From Streptomyces sp. R302 (GTDB lineage Bacteria > Actinomycetota > Actinomycetes > Streptomycetales > Streptomycetaceae): a stretch of DNA of 64,000 nt. The stretch covers positions 372,001 through 436,000 of the forward strand of contig NZ_JABBGE010000007.1 of the NCBI RefSeq assembly GCF_012927245.1. The letters are read 5' to 3'. This document shows, piece after piece, positions 1 to 7,230 of this stretch. The position numbers were made by a program, and so were the translations under genes. The notes under the pieces were generated by a model. It was given only the letters and a program-made list of their open reading frames with translations. It did no database searches and was not told the DNA's origin. Position 1 is the first letter of the stretch. Each line of letters begins with the position of its first letter.

Positions 1-1
1 C

Positions 2-376
2 GGGGCGGTGCTGCCGCCGATGGCGACCTGGATCGAGAAACGCTCCCGCACCCCCGACCAGGTGGTCTTCCTGCCCTGCTTCTGGCTCCTGGTCCCCGGC
101 GCGGTCGGGCTCACCAGCGTCTCGGAGATCATCGTCGAGAAGGACACCGGCGGCGGTCTGAACAGCCTGGTCGGCACGGTGATCACGGTCGCCGCGATCG
201 CCCTCGGGGTGCTCGTCGGCGCCGGACTCCAGCGCCGCCCCCGGCTGATGCTCGGCGAGCCCGCGCCGAGCACCCCCGAACCCGTCCGGGACGCGGACCG
301 GGCGGAGCGCCGGGCGCAGGAGCCGGCCGAGGGCCTGACCGGACCGGCGAAGGCGCCGGGCGCCGCCGGGGGCTGA
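2..376 (+). CDS. Threonine/serine exporter (ThrE family), C-terminal part
   Basis: The gene enters from the left edge, so only the last ~125 codons are visible. The protein shows two hydrophobic segments: one containing PCFWLLVPGAVGLTSVSE, which is typical of the last conserved helix region of ThrE/YjjB-type exporters, and a second of about 23 residues (LVGTVITVAAIALGVLVGAG), followed by a polar Pro/Ala/Arg-rich cytoplasmic tail. ThrE proteins export threonine and serine across the inner membrane. The family call rests on the PGAVGL helix and membrane layout; substrate is inferred from the family. It ends 7 bp before the convergent L,D-transpeptidase gene. Confidence 0.72.
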   Translation, partial: GAVLPPMATWIEKRSRTPDQVVFLPCFWLLVPGAVGLTSVSEIIVEKDTGGGLNSLVGTVITVAAIALGVLVGAGLQRRPRLMLGEPAPSTPEPVRDADRAERRAQEPAEGLTGPAKAPGAAGG

Positions 377-383
377 ACCGTCC

Positions 384-1796
384 TCAGAGCTCGGGGCGCA
401 GCGGGCCCGCGGCGGCGTGGCCGGGTGTGCGGGCGCCGAGGGCGCTGCCGCGCAGCCACTCGGGCCAGCCGAGGTTCCAGTCGCCGTAGCCGTTGTCGAA
501 GGGCGTCATCAGGGCGCCGTACCCGTGGACGACCCGGACGAGGTCGCCCTCGCGGACCGTGCGGTAGAACCAGCGGGCGGCCTCGGTGGACATGCCGGTG
601 CAGCCGTGGCTGACGTCGGCGCTGCCCTGGGCGTCCAGGGACCAGGGGGCGGCGTGCAGGTACTCGCCGCTCCACGTCACCCGGGTGGCCCAGCGGACCT
701 TGAGGTCGTAGAACTCGCGGCTGCCGCGGGCGATGCCGATCGAGTCGCCGCGCATCCGGACCAGCGGCTCCTTGCCGAGGACGACCTTGGTGCCGACGCG
801 GGTGCGGAAGCCGCGCTTGCCGGTGGTGACGGGGATGACGCGGAGCAGGCGGCCCTCGCGGTAGACCCGCATCTCGTGGGCGGCGACGTCGGTGACGGCC
901 TCCACGCGGGCGCCGGTGGTGAAGGTGAGGGGCCGTGAGGGGCCGCCGTGGAGCCGGTCGGTGACGCGGGCCCCGTCGAGGCCCGAGCGGATCCGGACGG
1001 TGGCGCCGGACGGCCAGTAGGCGCGCGGCCGGTAGTGCAGGGTGTCGGCGTCCACCCAGTGCCAGGCCCCCTCGACCCGGGGCTCGCTGCGTACCTCCAG
1101 GGCGCGCTCCACGGTCCGGCGGGCGGACGGGTCGCCGGCCGGGACGGGGTGGCTGAGCTCCGCGGTGACGGGCTGGCCCACCCCGTACGTACGGCCCCGC
1201 CGGCCGCCTCCGGGACCGAAGACCACGGTGAGCCGCTCCCCCGCCGGGGCCTTCGCGGTCCGCACGGCGATCCGGACGGTCCGGCGGCGCGGGCCGCCGT
1301 CCCCGGGCTCCTCCACGACGAGCCGGGCGGTGTACGTGCCTCCGGCGGGCAGCGCGACCTCGCTGGTCCAGCGCGTGCCGTCGGCGCCGGCGCGTCCGGC
1401 GATCCGGCGTCCGCGCCGGTCGGTGACGGTGACGTCCGTGAGCCGCCCGGGGGTGCGCAGGGCGAGGTCGACGGGCCCTGTGGCGGCGCGGGGCAGGGTG
1501 ACGGTGGCGGGTGCCGGGGCGGGGGTGGGGTCGGGGTCGAGTTCTGAGTCGGGGTCGGGGTCGGGGTCGGAGTCGGGGTCGGGATCGGGGTCGTCGAGGG
1601 TCACGGTGGTGGGGTACAGCCGGCACAGTCCGACGGCGGCCGGGCAGACGCCGACCGTGACCACGGCGGGCGCCTGCGCGGTCGCCGTGCCCGGGTGGCC
1701 GTCCGGGGGCGGCTGCGCGGCGGCGGTGGTGACGAGTACGGCCCCGACGGCGAGGGAGAGCGCTCCCCGCCCCTGTACGTATCGGTGTGACGGCAC
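384..1796 (-). CDS. L,D-transpeptidase with Ig-like domain
   Basis: Secreted or membrane-anchored peptidoglycan cross-linking enzyme forming 3->3 links. A hydrophobic signal segment (ALSLAVGAVLVTTAAA) is followed by a low-complexity Asp-Pro linker of roughly 15 repeats, an Ig-like region (EVRSEPRVEGAWHWVDADTL, HYRPRAYWPSG) and a C-terminal YkuD domain. The catalytic signature SHGC is present (HGCTGMSTEAARWF), with the upstream conserved HAAPW segment. The chosen start is the GTG at 1796, because AGGGGAGG lies 9 bp upstream; an in-frame GTG at 1805 abuts that ribosome site and is less likely. The tail after the catalytic domain (WNLGWPEWLRG) is usual for actinobacterial Ldts. Family assignment is secure; paralogue type is not determined. 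Confidence 0.9.
   Translation of the reverse strand: MPSHRYVQGRGALSLAVGAVLVTTAAAQPPPDGHPGTATAQAPAVVTVGVCPAAVGLCRLYPTTVTLDDPDPDPDSDPDPDPDSELDPDPTPAPAPATVTLPRAATGPVDLALRTPGRLTDVTVTDRRGRRIAGRAGADGTRWTSEVALPAGGTYTARLVVEEPGDGGPRRRTVRIAVRTAKAPAGERLTVVFGPGGGRRGRTYGVGQPVTAELSHPVPAGDPSARRTVERALEVRSEPRVEGAWHWVDADTLHYRPRAYWPSGATVRIRSGLDGARVTDRLHGGPSRPLTFTTGARVEAVTDVAAHEMRVYREGRLLRVIPVTTGKRGFRTRVGTKVVLGKEPLVRMRGDSIGIARGSREFYDLKVRWATRVTWSGEYLHAAPWSLDAQGSADVSHGCTGMSTEAARWFYRTVREGDLVRVVHGYGALMTPFDNGYGDWNLGWPEWLRGSALGARTPGHAAAGPLRPEL
1531..1593 (-). repeat. TCGGGG hexamer tract coding for an Asp-Pro linker
   Basis: Imperfect tandem TCGGGG repeat (about ten units) inside the L,D-transpeptidase gene. On the coding strand it reads as alternating Asp-Pro, giving a stiff acidic linker between the signal segment and the Ig-like domain. 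Such tracts change length readily, so linker length probably varies between strains (inference). Confidence 0.7.
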
Positions 1797-1961
1797 GTCG
1801 GACACCCTCCCCTTTCGTCGCTGACCGGTGCTGACCGATGCCGACCGGCCGGAAGCCGGCGGGCGGGCGCCGACCGGAGTATCAGAACCGACGAGAGGAG
1901 AAAAAGATGATCAAGGGCATGGGCGTGGCGGGCGAGAGGTCCGCGAGACGACTCGAATGGG

Positions 1962-2447
1962 TCAGCGGGGCGGTTCGGGGAGCTCCTCCCCGGTCTCCAG
2001 GAGGGACTTCAGACTGGAGACGATCGCCGGCCAGCCCTCCCCGATGAGTCCCCGCATGATGCCGTCGGGTTCCAGGCCGCTGTGCGTGACCGTCAGCCGG
2101 ACCGTGTCGCCGGAGGGTTCGACGGTGAAGGCGACGGTGGACCGGCGCTCGCGGGCGAGGCGTCCGTACACCTCGTCGTCCAGGCGGACGGCCCTCGCCC
2201 ATTCGGGGGTGAAGGTGTGCCAGGTGTACGCGAGCCGGCGGCCCGGCACGGCCTCGACGACGACCTGCTCGGGGTCGGCGGTCCGGCGGTCGCCCTCGTC
2301 CCAGACCATCGGCGCGCCGGGGGTCCACTCCGACTCGAAGGCCACGCCCCAGTAGCGCCGGGTCAGTTCCGGCTCGGTGAGCGCCTTCCACAGTTCGTCC
2401 GGGGTGGTCCTGATGTAGCTGGTGTAGACGTACGCGTCGGTCTCCAT
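1962..2447 (-). CDS. SRPBCC / AHSA1-type protein
   Basis: A 161-residue START-like fold protein. It opens with YTSYIRTTPDELWKALTEPELTRRYW, the typical AHSA1/CalC-type beginning (IxxxPxxVWxALTdPE), and continues with EWTPGAPMVW and a strand pattern ending in GWPAIVSSLKSLLETGE, typical of the long C-terminal helix. These proteins bind hydrophobic ligands or act in stress/toxin resistance; no ligand can be named here. It is divergent from the PadR regulator at 2614, and the 166-bp intergenic region carries one strong inverted repeat, so control by that PadR protein is plausible. ArsR/PadR plus SRPBCC pairs are common in actinomycetes. Confidence 0.85.
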   Translation of the reverse strand: METDAYVYTSYIRTTPDELWKALTEPELTRRYWGVAFESEWTPGAPMVWDEGDRRTADPEQVVVEAVPGRRLAYTWHTFTPEWARAVRLDDEVYGRLARERRSTVAFTVEPSGDTVRLTVTHSGLEPDGIMRGLIGEGWPAIVSSLKSLLETGEELPEPPR

Positions 2448-2563
2448 GGCGCTGCTCGCTCCTCCGGCCCCCGGTCGTCTCCCCCGTGGTGTCGTGGTGA
2501 TCCAGCCTAGGCAGGGGCGGGGCGGGGTGCCAGGCAGGACCGGGCGGCCGTGGATCCTCCGAA

Positions 2564-2595
2564 CGTTGAATAGGTGCGGAGGAAACTATTCAACG
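2564..2595. promoter_or_regulatory. Perfect 10-bp inverted repeat, candidate PadR operator
   Basis: CGTTGAATAG (2564-2573) and CTATTCAACG (2586-2595) form a perfect dyad separated by 12 bp, in the gap between the divergent SRPBCC and padR genes and ending 18 bp before the padR ATG. PadR dimers bind such AT-richer dyads. A TAGCGT hexamer at 2602-2607, 6 bp before the ATG at 2614, would fit a -10 of a leaderless padR transcript, which the dyad would then block. Confidence 0.6.
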
Positions 2596-2613
2596 GACTG
2601 CTAGCGTGTCCGG

Positions 2614-3273
2614 ATGTCGCTCAAGCACGCCGTCCTCGCAGCTCTTCTGGAGGGCGAGGCATCCGGATACGACCTCGCCAAGATCTTCGACGTGTCCGTC
2701 GCCAATTTCTGGGCCGCCACCCCCCAGCAGCTCTACCGCGAGCTCGACCGGCTCTCGGAGGCCGGGCTGATCGCCGCGCGCGTGGTCGAGCAGGAACGGC
2801 GTCCGAACAAGCGGATGTTCAGCCTCACCCCGGAGGGCCGGCGGGACCTCGACTCCTTCACCTCTGTGCCGCCGCGGCCCACGGCGGTGCGCGACGAGCT
2901 GATGGTGCAGGTGCAGGCCTGCGACGGCGGCGACACCGGGGCCGTACGGGGCTTCGTGGCACGGCACATGGAGGTCTCCCGGGACAAGCTGGCCCGGTAC
3001 GAACGGCTGCGGGAGTGGCTGCTCGGCGGCCGTGACGAGGAGACGTACCTGCGGGAGGCGGAGCGCGTCGGGCCGTATCTGACGCTGATGCGGGGCCGGC
3101 TCCTGGAGGAGGAGAACCTCCGCTGGGGCGAACGCGTACTCGCGGTCCTGGACGCGCGGATCGCCGCGGGCCTCGGCGGACCCGGCCCCGAGGTGGCTCC
3201 CGGCGGAGGCGGGCACGGGGTGACGCCCGGCGAAGGCGGGCGCGGGGTGACGGCGGCTCCTACCCTGCGGTAG
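2614..3273 (+). CDS. PadR family transcriptional regulator
   Basis: A 219-residue regulator with the N-terminal winged helix of PadR (MSLKHAVLAALLEGEASGYDLAKIF, then PQQLYRELDRLSEAGLI and the wing RPNKRMFSLTPEGRRDL at about residues 60-80) and the C-terminal Vir_act_alpha_C-like helical dimerisation domain (DELMVQVQ to about residue 180). The last ~30 residues are a Gly-rich repeat (PGGGGHGVTPGEGGRGVT) that looks like an untructured extension. No Shine-Dalgarno precedes the ATG and a -10-like TAGCGT ends 6 bp upstream, so translation may be leaderless. Likely represses itself and the divergent SRPBCC gene through the dyad at 2564-2595. Confidence 0.88.
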   Translation: MSLKHAVLAALLEGEASGYDLAKIFDVSVANFWAATPQQLYRELDRLSEAGLIAARVVEQERRPNKRMFSLTPEGRRDLDSFTSVPPRPTAVRDELMVQVQACDGGDTGAVRGFVARHMEVSRDKLARYERLREWLLGGRDEETYLREAERVGPYLTLMRGRLLEEENLRWGERVLAVLDARIAAGLGGPGPEVAPGGGGHGVTPGEGGRGVTAAPTLR

Positions 3274-3360
3274 AACTCTCGGGTAGTCCGTCGGGGAGGC
3301 CGGCGGGCGCGGACCGGGCGGACACCGGGAGACCGGGCGCCCGACGAAGGGGCGGACCCC

Positions 3361-3819
3361 ATGAACGTCGGCGATCTCGTCGAGGACTTCACCCTTCCGG
3401 ATGAGACCGGCGCCCCGCGCTCCCTCTCCGGGCTGCTCGCCGAAGGGCCGGTCGTCCTCTTCTTCTACCCGGCGGCGATGACGCCCGGCTGCACCGCCGA
3501 GGCCTGTCACTTCCGCGATCTGGCCGCGGAGTTCCGCGCGGCGGGCGCGCTGCCGGTGGGCGTCAGCGGCGACGAGGTCGAGAAGCAGAAGGAGTTCACC
3601 GAGCGGCACTCGCTCGGCTATCCGCTGCTCTCCGACCCCGAGGGTGCCGTACGGGAGCGCTTCGGCGTGCGGCGCGGCTTCTCGCTCGCGCCGACGAAGC
3701 GGGTCACGTTCGTGATCGGGCAGGACCAGCGGGTCAAGGAGGTCGTCCGCAGCGAGCTGCGGATGAGCGCCCACGCGGACCGCGCGCTTGCCACGCTCGC
3801 GGCGCTGCGCACCGGCTGA
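3361..3819 (+). CDS. bcp: Peroxiredoxin, Bcp/PrxQ type
   Basis: A 152-residue thiol peroxidase reducing H2O2 and organic hydroperoxides in the cytoplasm. The family motif FFYPAAMTPGCTAEACHFRD gives the peroxidatic Cys44 and the resolving Cys49 five residues later, the atypical 2-Cys spacing of PrxQ/Bcp. The remainder (GVSGDEVEKQKEF, YPLLSDPEGAVRERFGV, RVTFVI) is canonical and full length. The position usually occupied by K/D before TPGC is A-A-M, a mild deviation. A GC-rich hairpin follows the stop. Confidence 0.92.
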   Translation: MNVGDLVEDFTLPDETGAPRSLSGLLAEGPVVLFFYPAAMTPGCTAEACHFRDLAAEFRAAGALPVGVSGDEVEKQKEFTERHSLGYPLLSDPEGAVRERFGVRRGFSLAPTKRVTFVIGQDQRVKEVVRSELRMSAHADRALATLAALRTG

Positions 3820-3833
3820 TCGGCCGACCGGCG

Positions 3834-3861
3834 GGGGCCCGGGCCCGTCCGCCCGGGCCCC
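3834..3861. terminator. Bidirectional hairpin between convergent genes
   Basis: GGGGCCCGGGC (3834-3844) and GCCCGGGCCCC (3851-3861) form a perfect 11-bp stem with a 6-base loop, placed between the convergent peroxiredoxin and SHOCT genes. There is no T-run, as is usual for Streptomyces terminators. Confidence 0.6.
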
Positions 3862-3874
3862 GTCCTCCTCGGGT

Positions 3875-4249
3875 TCAGACGCCGAGGAGCCTGGCCTTCG
3901 CCGCGGCGAACTCCTCGGGGGTGAGCAGTCCTTCCTTGGCGAGCGCGCCGAGCCGGGTCAGCTGTTCCGTCAGGCCCTCGGCGCCGGCCTGCCCGCCGGG
4001 CGAAGGCGCGGCCGGGGCCTGCGGGGGCGGGGGCGGCGCGGCGGGTGCCGCCTGCGGGGGCGGCTGCTGGGCCTGTTGCTGGTACTGAAGATCGGCGATC
4101 GCCTGTTCCTGGTCCTGTTCGCGGCGGGCGGACCGGGCGGCGCTGCGGCCTGCGGCGTACGCGGCTCCGCCGACGAGGGCACCGCGAAGCAGCGGCGCTC
4201 CGGCGGGGCGGACCACGGGGCGGACGAGGGGGCGGCGGCGCATGAACAT
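3875..4249 (-). CDS. SHOCT-domain protein
   Basis: Small (124 residues). An Arg-rich N-terminus precedes a short Gly/Ala hydrophobic stretch (LLRGALVGGAAYAAG) that may associate with the membrane, then a Gln/Pro/Ala-rich low-complexity linker, then a C-terminal SHOCT helix pair (LTEQLTRLGALAKEGLLTPEEFAAAKARLLG), a short oligomerisation module found at protein ends. It starts 6 bp after the DUF6325 gene stop, with GGAAGGAGC as ribosome site, so the two are one operon. No enzymatic role is indicated. Confidence 0.85.
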   Translation of the reverse strand: MFMRRRPLVRPVVRPAGAPLLRGALVGGAAYAAGRSAARSARREQDQEQAIADLQYQQQAQQPPPQAAPAAPPPPPQAPAAPSPGGQAGAEGLTEQLTRLGALAKEGLLTPEEFAAAKARLLGV

Positions 4250-4255
4250 CGGGTG

Positions 4256-4693
4256 TCAGCTCCTTCCCGCGGCGGCGGCGACCGCCTGCTCGTAGGCGGC
4301 GCGTGCCAATTCCACATGGCCGTCGGGGATGGGCACCCGGGCCGCGATGCGGCCGCCCGCCTCCCGGATGGCCTCGGCGGCCCGGCCGGCCCAGATGTGT
4401 TCGACGAGCAGCATCAGCGCGCAGGAGTCCGGTTCGAGGGACTGCGCGACCTCGGCCGCGTCCTCGGGGCCGAGCAGATTGGCCTCGGGGCCGATCTCGG
4501 CGGTGGCCTCGTCGTACTCGTCGTACTCGATCAGTTCGGAGGTGGAGACCTCCCCGGACGGTGACCGCACGACGACGAGCGAGTCGATCAGCCTGACCTG
4601 TCCCTCCTTGCGGAGTTCGGCGATCGCGGCGACGGCCGCCACCTTCAGCCGCTCGCCCGGAAAGGCGAGCACCACCAATTCCACCGGTCCCAT
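4256..4693 (-). CDS. DUF6325 / DUF1269-like small protein
   Basis: A 145-residue protein beginning MGPVELVVLAFPGERL, with IDSLVVVRSPSGEV in the first third, and LMLLVEHIWAGRAAEAIREAGGRI near the end, the recognisable pattern of the DUF6325 family that pairs with SHOCT proteins in Streptomyces. No catalytic residues are apparent. The 6-bp gap to the downstream SHOCT gene and the second SHOCT protein just upstream on the other strand suggest a membrane-linked complex, but the function is unknown. Confidence 0.82.
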   Translation of the reverse strand: MGPVELVVLAFPGERLKVAAVAAIAELRKEGQVRLIDSLVVVRSPSGEVSTSELIEYDEYDEATAEIGPEANLLGPEDAAEVAQSLEPDSCALMLLVEHIWAGRAAEAIREAGGRIAARVPIPDGHVELARAAYEQAVAAAAGRS

Positions 4694-4887
4694 GGCTCTC
4701 CGCTCCTGGCTCTCCGCTCCTCCGGGGCGGGGCCGCCGTCCGCGTACGGGATCTCCATGCGACCACGGCGGACGCGGGCCCGCACGCCGAGCCCCGGCAG
4801 TCCGCCACGACGTGCGGGTCCGGGCCGGGCGAGTGAGACTCGCTCCAACGCCCGGCCTTCCGGCCGGCGGGAACGGAGTGCGCGGGA

Positions 4888-5292
4888 ATGGACGACTATC
4901 CCCTCCTGAACGTCTTCTGGACGATGCTGTGGTTCTTCCTCTGGATCATGTGGCTCTTCCTGCTCTTCAAGGTGATCACCGACATCTTCCGGGACCACGA
5001 GCTGAGCGGCTGGGGGAAGGCCGGGTGGCTGATCTTCTGCATCCTGCTCCCCTACCTCGGCGTGCTGGTCTACGTGATCGCCCGCGGCAAGGGCATGGGG
5101 CTGCGCGACGCCAAGCAGGCGAAGGACGCGGAGGCCCGTTTCCAGGAGTACATCCGGCAGACGGCCGGCACCCAGGCCGGCGCGGGCGCCCCGAGCGCCA
5201 CCGACGAACTGGCCCGGCTCGCCGACCTGAAGGAGAAGGGCGCCATCTCCGAGGAGGAGTTCCAGCAGGCGAAGGCCAAGATCCTCGCCTGA
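4888..5292 (+). CDS. PLDc_N + SHOCT membrane protein
   Basis: A 134-residue protein with two N-terminal transmembrane helices (WTMLWFFLWIMWLFLLFKVI and AGWLIFCILLPYLGVLVYVIARG) separated by the IFRDHELSGWGKAGW loop, which is the PLDc_N/cardiolipin-synthase N-terminal hairpin, and ending in a SHOCT module (TDELARLADLKEKGAISEEEFQQAKAKIL). There is no HKD motif, so it is not itself a phospholipase or synthase. Function unknown; likely an envelope-stress or membrane-scaffold protein. Confidence 0.87.
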   Translation: MDDYPLLNVFWTMLWFFLWIMWLFLLFKVITDIFRDHELSGWGKAGWLIFCILLPYLGVLVYVIARGKGMGLRDAKQAKDAEARFQEYIRQTAGTQAGAGAPSATDELARLADLKEKGAISEEEFQQAKAKILA

Positions 5293-5345
5293 TCCTCCCC
5301 CCTCCCCCCCCCACCCCGCCCGCTCTGCGGGCCCCGCTGCCCCCC

Positions 5346-5385
5346 GGCATCCCGGACACGCACCCTAATGCGAGTCCGGGATGCC
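5346..5385. promoter_or_regulatory. Imperfect 16-bp inverted repeat before nsrR
   Basis: GGCATCCCGGACACGC (5346-5361) and GCGAGTCCGGGATGCC (5370-5385) form a dyad with one mismatch around an 8-base AT-rich loop. It ends 19 bp before the nsrR GTG. It could terminate the upstream SHOCT transcript, act as an operator, or both. The right half also carries an AA-nn-CG...CG-n-TT arrangement (5367-5389) reminiscent of NsrR sites, but off register. Confidence 0.45.
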
Positions 5386-5404
5386 GCTTTGATACGGTCG
5401 TGCC

Positions 5405-5848
5405 GTGAGGTTGACCAAGTTCACCGACCTGGCCCTGCGCGCCGTGATGCGCCTGGCGGTCGCCGAAGACGAGGAGCCCGTCACCACGCGCGTGGTGGCG
5501 GAGGAGCTGGCGGTGCCACACGCCCACATGGCGAAGGTGGTCACCCGGCTCCAGCACCTCGGCGTGGTGGAGGCCCGGCGCGGACGCGGAGGCGGGCTCG
5601 CCCTCACCGACTTCGGCCGGCGCTCCTCGGTGGGCTGGCTGACCAGGACGCTGGAGGGCGAGGAGGAGGTCGTCGGCTGCGAGGGCGATCCGCCGTGCCC
5701 GCTGCGGGCGGCCTGCCGGCTCCGGGGCGCGCTGCGGGAGGCGCAGGACGCCTTCTACCGCACGCTCGACCCGCTGACGGTGGCCGATCTCGTACGCTCG
5801 CCGACCGGTCCCGTCCTCCTCTCCCTCACCCCGCGCACCCCTTCCTGA
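5405..5848 (+). CDS. nsrR: NsrR, NO-sensing Rrf2-family repressor
   Basis: A 147-residue Rrf2 protein. The winged helix starts MRLTKFTDLALRAVMRLA, the recognition region is VAEELAVPHAHMAKVVTRLQ, and the three cluster cysteines are C92-X5-C98-X5-C104 (GCEGDPPCPLRAAC), the spacing of the S. coelicolor NsrR [4Fe-4S] protein; Asp8, reported as the fourth ligand there, is also present. NO destroys the cluster and releases the DNA. The gene starts at GTG with no clear ribosome site. It is followed 90 bp later by hmp, whose promoter holds a matching operator, which supports the call strongly. Confidence 0.94.
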   Translation: MRLTKFTDLALRAVMRLAVAEDEEPVTTRVVAEELAVPHAHMAKVVTRLQHLGVVEARRGRGGGLALTDFGRRSSVGWLTRTLEGEEEVVGCEGDPPCPLRAACRLRGALREAQDAFYRTLDPLTVADLVRSPTGPVLLSLTPRTPS

Positions 5849-5904
5849 CCCCCTCCCACCCCTGCCCGTGCGGCCTCCGTCACACGGGATTCCCCAGCCT
5901 TTTA

Positions 5905-5927
5905 AATACGTAGATCATCTACCAGAT
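5905..5927. promoter_or_regulatory. NsrR operator in front of hmp
   Basis: A 23-bp 11-1-11 element centred at 5916: core GTAGAT-C-ATCTAC (5910-5922) with flanking AAnACG on the left and CCAGAT on the right. From knowledge of the family, Streptomyces NsrR sites have this length and an ATCATCTACCA-like right half. It ends 11 bp before the chosen hmp ATG and so would block transcription of hmp until NO is present. Confidence 0.8.
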
Positions 5928-5938
5928 TGAGAGTTCCG

Positions 5939-7126
5939 ATGCTGTCCGAGCAGGCCGTACCCGTCGTCCGCGCCACCCTGCCCGCCGTCGGCGGGGCACT
6001 CGACCGGATCACCGAGCGCTTCTACGGGCGGCTCTTCGACGCCCACCCCGAGCTGCTGCGCGACCTGTTCAACCGCGGCAACCAGGCCAACGGCGACCAG
6101 CGCAAGGCGCTCGCCGGCTCCATAGCCGCCTTCGCCGTCGCGCTCCTGGAGCACCCGGACACCCGTCCCGACACCCTGCTCTCCCGCATCGCGCACAAGC
6201 ACGCCTCGCTCGGCGTCACGGCCGACCAGTACAAGATCGTGCACGAGCACCTCTTCGCCGCGATCGTCGAGGTGCTCGGCGAGGCCGTCACCCCCGAGGT
6301 CGCCCAGGCCTGGGACGAGGTGTACTGGCTGATGGCGAACGCGCTCATCGCCCTGGAGAGCCGCCTCTACCAGGAGGCGGGCGTCGACGACGGCCAGGTC
6401 TGGCGCCCGGTGCGGATCTCCGAGCGGCGCGAGGAGACCGCGGACACCGTCTCCCTGACGCTCACCGACCCGGACGGCGAGCCGCTGCCGCCCTTCCGGC
6501 CCGGCCAGTACGTGAGCGTGCGCGTCGCCCTCCCGGACGGCGCCCACCAGATCCGCCAGTACAGCCTCTCCAGCGCCCCGGGCCGCCCCGCCTGGCGGAT
6601 CACCGTGAAGCGGGTCGACGGCGACCCGGCGGGCGAGGTCTCGAACCGGCTCCACACCCACGCGGCCGCCGGCGACGTCCTCCAGGTCTCCGCGCCCTTC
6701 GGCGACCTGGTCCTGCCCGAGGGCGACGGGCCGCTGCTGCTCGCCTCCGCCGGCATCGGCAGCACCCCGATGCTCGCCATGCTCGACCACCTCGCCGCCA
6801 CCGGCGCCGAGCGCCCGGTCGTCGTCGTGCACGCCGACCGCTCCCCCGAGGCGCACGCCCACGCCGAGGAGCTGCGCGAGCTCGTCGGCCGGCTGCCGCA
6901 GGGCAGCCTGCACCTCTGGTACGAGGCTCCGGGCGCGTCCGGCGCGCGCGAGGGCCGCGCCGACGTGACCGCCCTGGAACTCCCTGCCGGCACGCACGCC
7001 TACCTCTGCGGCCCGCTCCCCTTCCTGCGCGCGGTCCGCGGCGACCTCGTCGCCTCCGGGGTCGCCGCCGCCGACGTCCACTACGAGGTCTTCGGCCCGG
7101 ACCTCTGGCTCGGCACCGCGGCCTGA
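5939..7126 (+). CDS. hmp: Flavohaemoglobin (NO dioxygenase)
   Basis: A 395-residue NO dioxygenase converting NO and O2 to nitrate with NAD(P)H. Globin domain in the first ~140 residues with the proximal haem ligand in IAHKHASLGV, then an FAD domain (FRPGQYVSVRV, RQYSLSS) and an NAD domain (LLASAGIGSTPMLAML, ending YLCGPLPFLRAV and HYEVFGPDLWL). Start at the ATG 5939, giving MLSEQAVPVVRATLP as in homologues; a TTG at 5927 in frame lies inside the operator and is rejected. Expressed from the NsrR-controlled promoter immediately upstream. Confidence 0.96.
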   Translation: MLSEQAVPVVRATLPAVGGALDRITERFYGRLFDAHPELLRDLFNRGNQANGDQRKALAGSIAAFAVALLEHPDTRPDTLLSRIAHKHASLGVTADQYKIVHEHLFAAIVEVLGEAVTPEVAQAWDEVYWLMANALIALESRLYQEAGVDDGQVWRPVRISERREETADTVSLTLTDPDGEPLPPFRPGQYVSVRVALPDGAHQIRQYSLSSAPGRPAWRITVKRVDGDPAGEVSNRLHTHAAAGDVLQVSAPFGDLVLPEGDGPLLLASAGIGSTPMLAMLDHLAATGAERPVVVVHADRSPEAHAHAEELRELVGRLPQGSLHLWYEAPGASGAREGRADVTALELPAGTHAYLCGPLPFLRAVRGDLVASGVAAADVHYEVFGPDLWLGTAA

Positions 7127-7230
7127 CCTTCGATCCCCAAGCGCCGTAGCGTTCCCGCAGAGGATCCTGCATAGTGTGGGCGCGGATCGGCCTCGCATTC
7201 AGCGGGGCCGACAGGGAATGGACGGAAGCG

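Noticed and set aside
5927..5938. Earlier TTG start for hmp
   Set aside because: It lies in the NsrR operator, has no ribosome site and would add four residues not seen in flavohaemoglobins.
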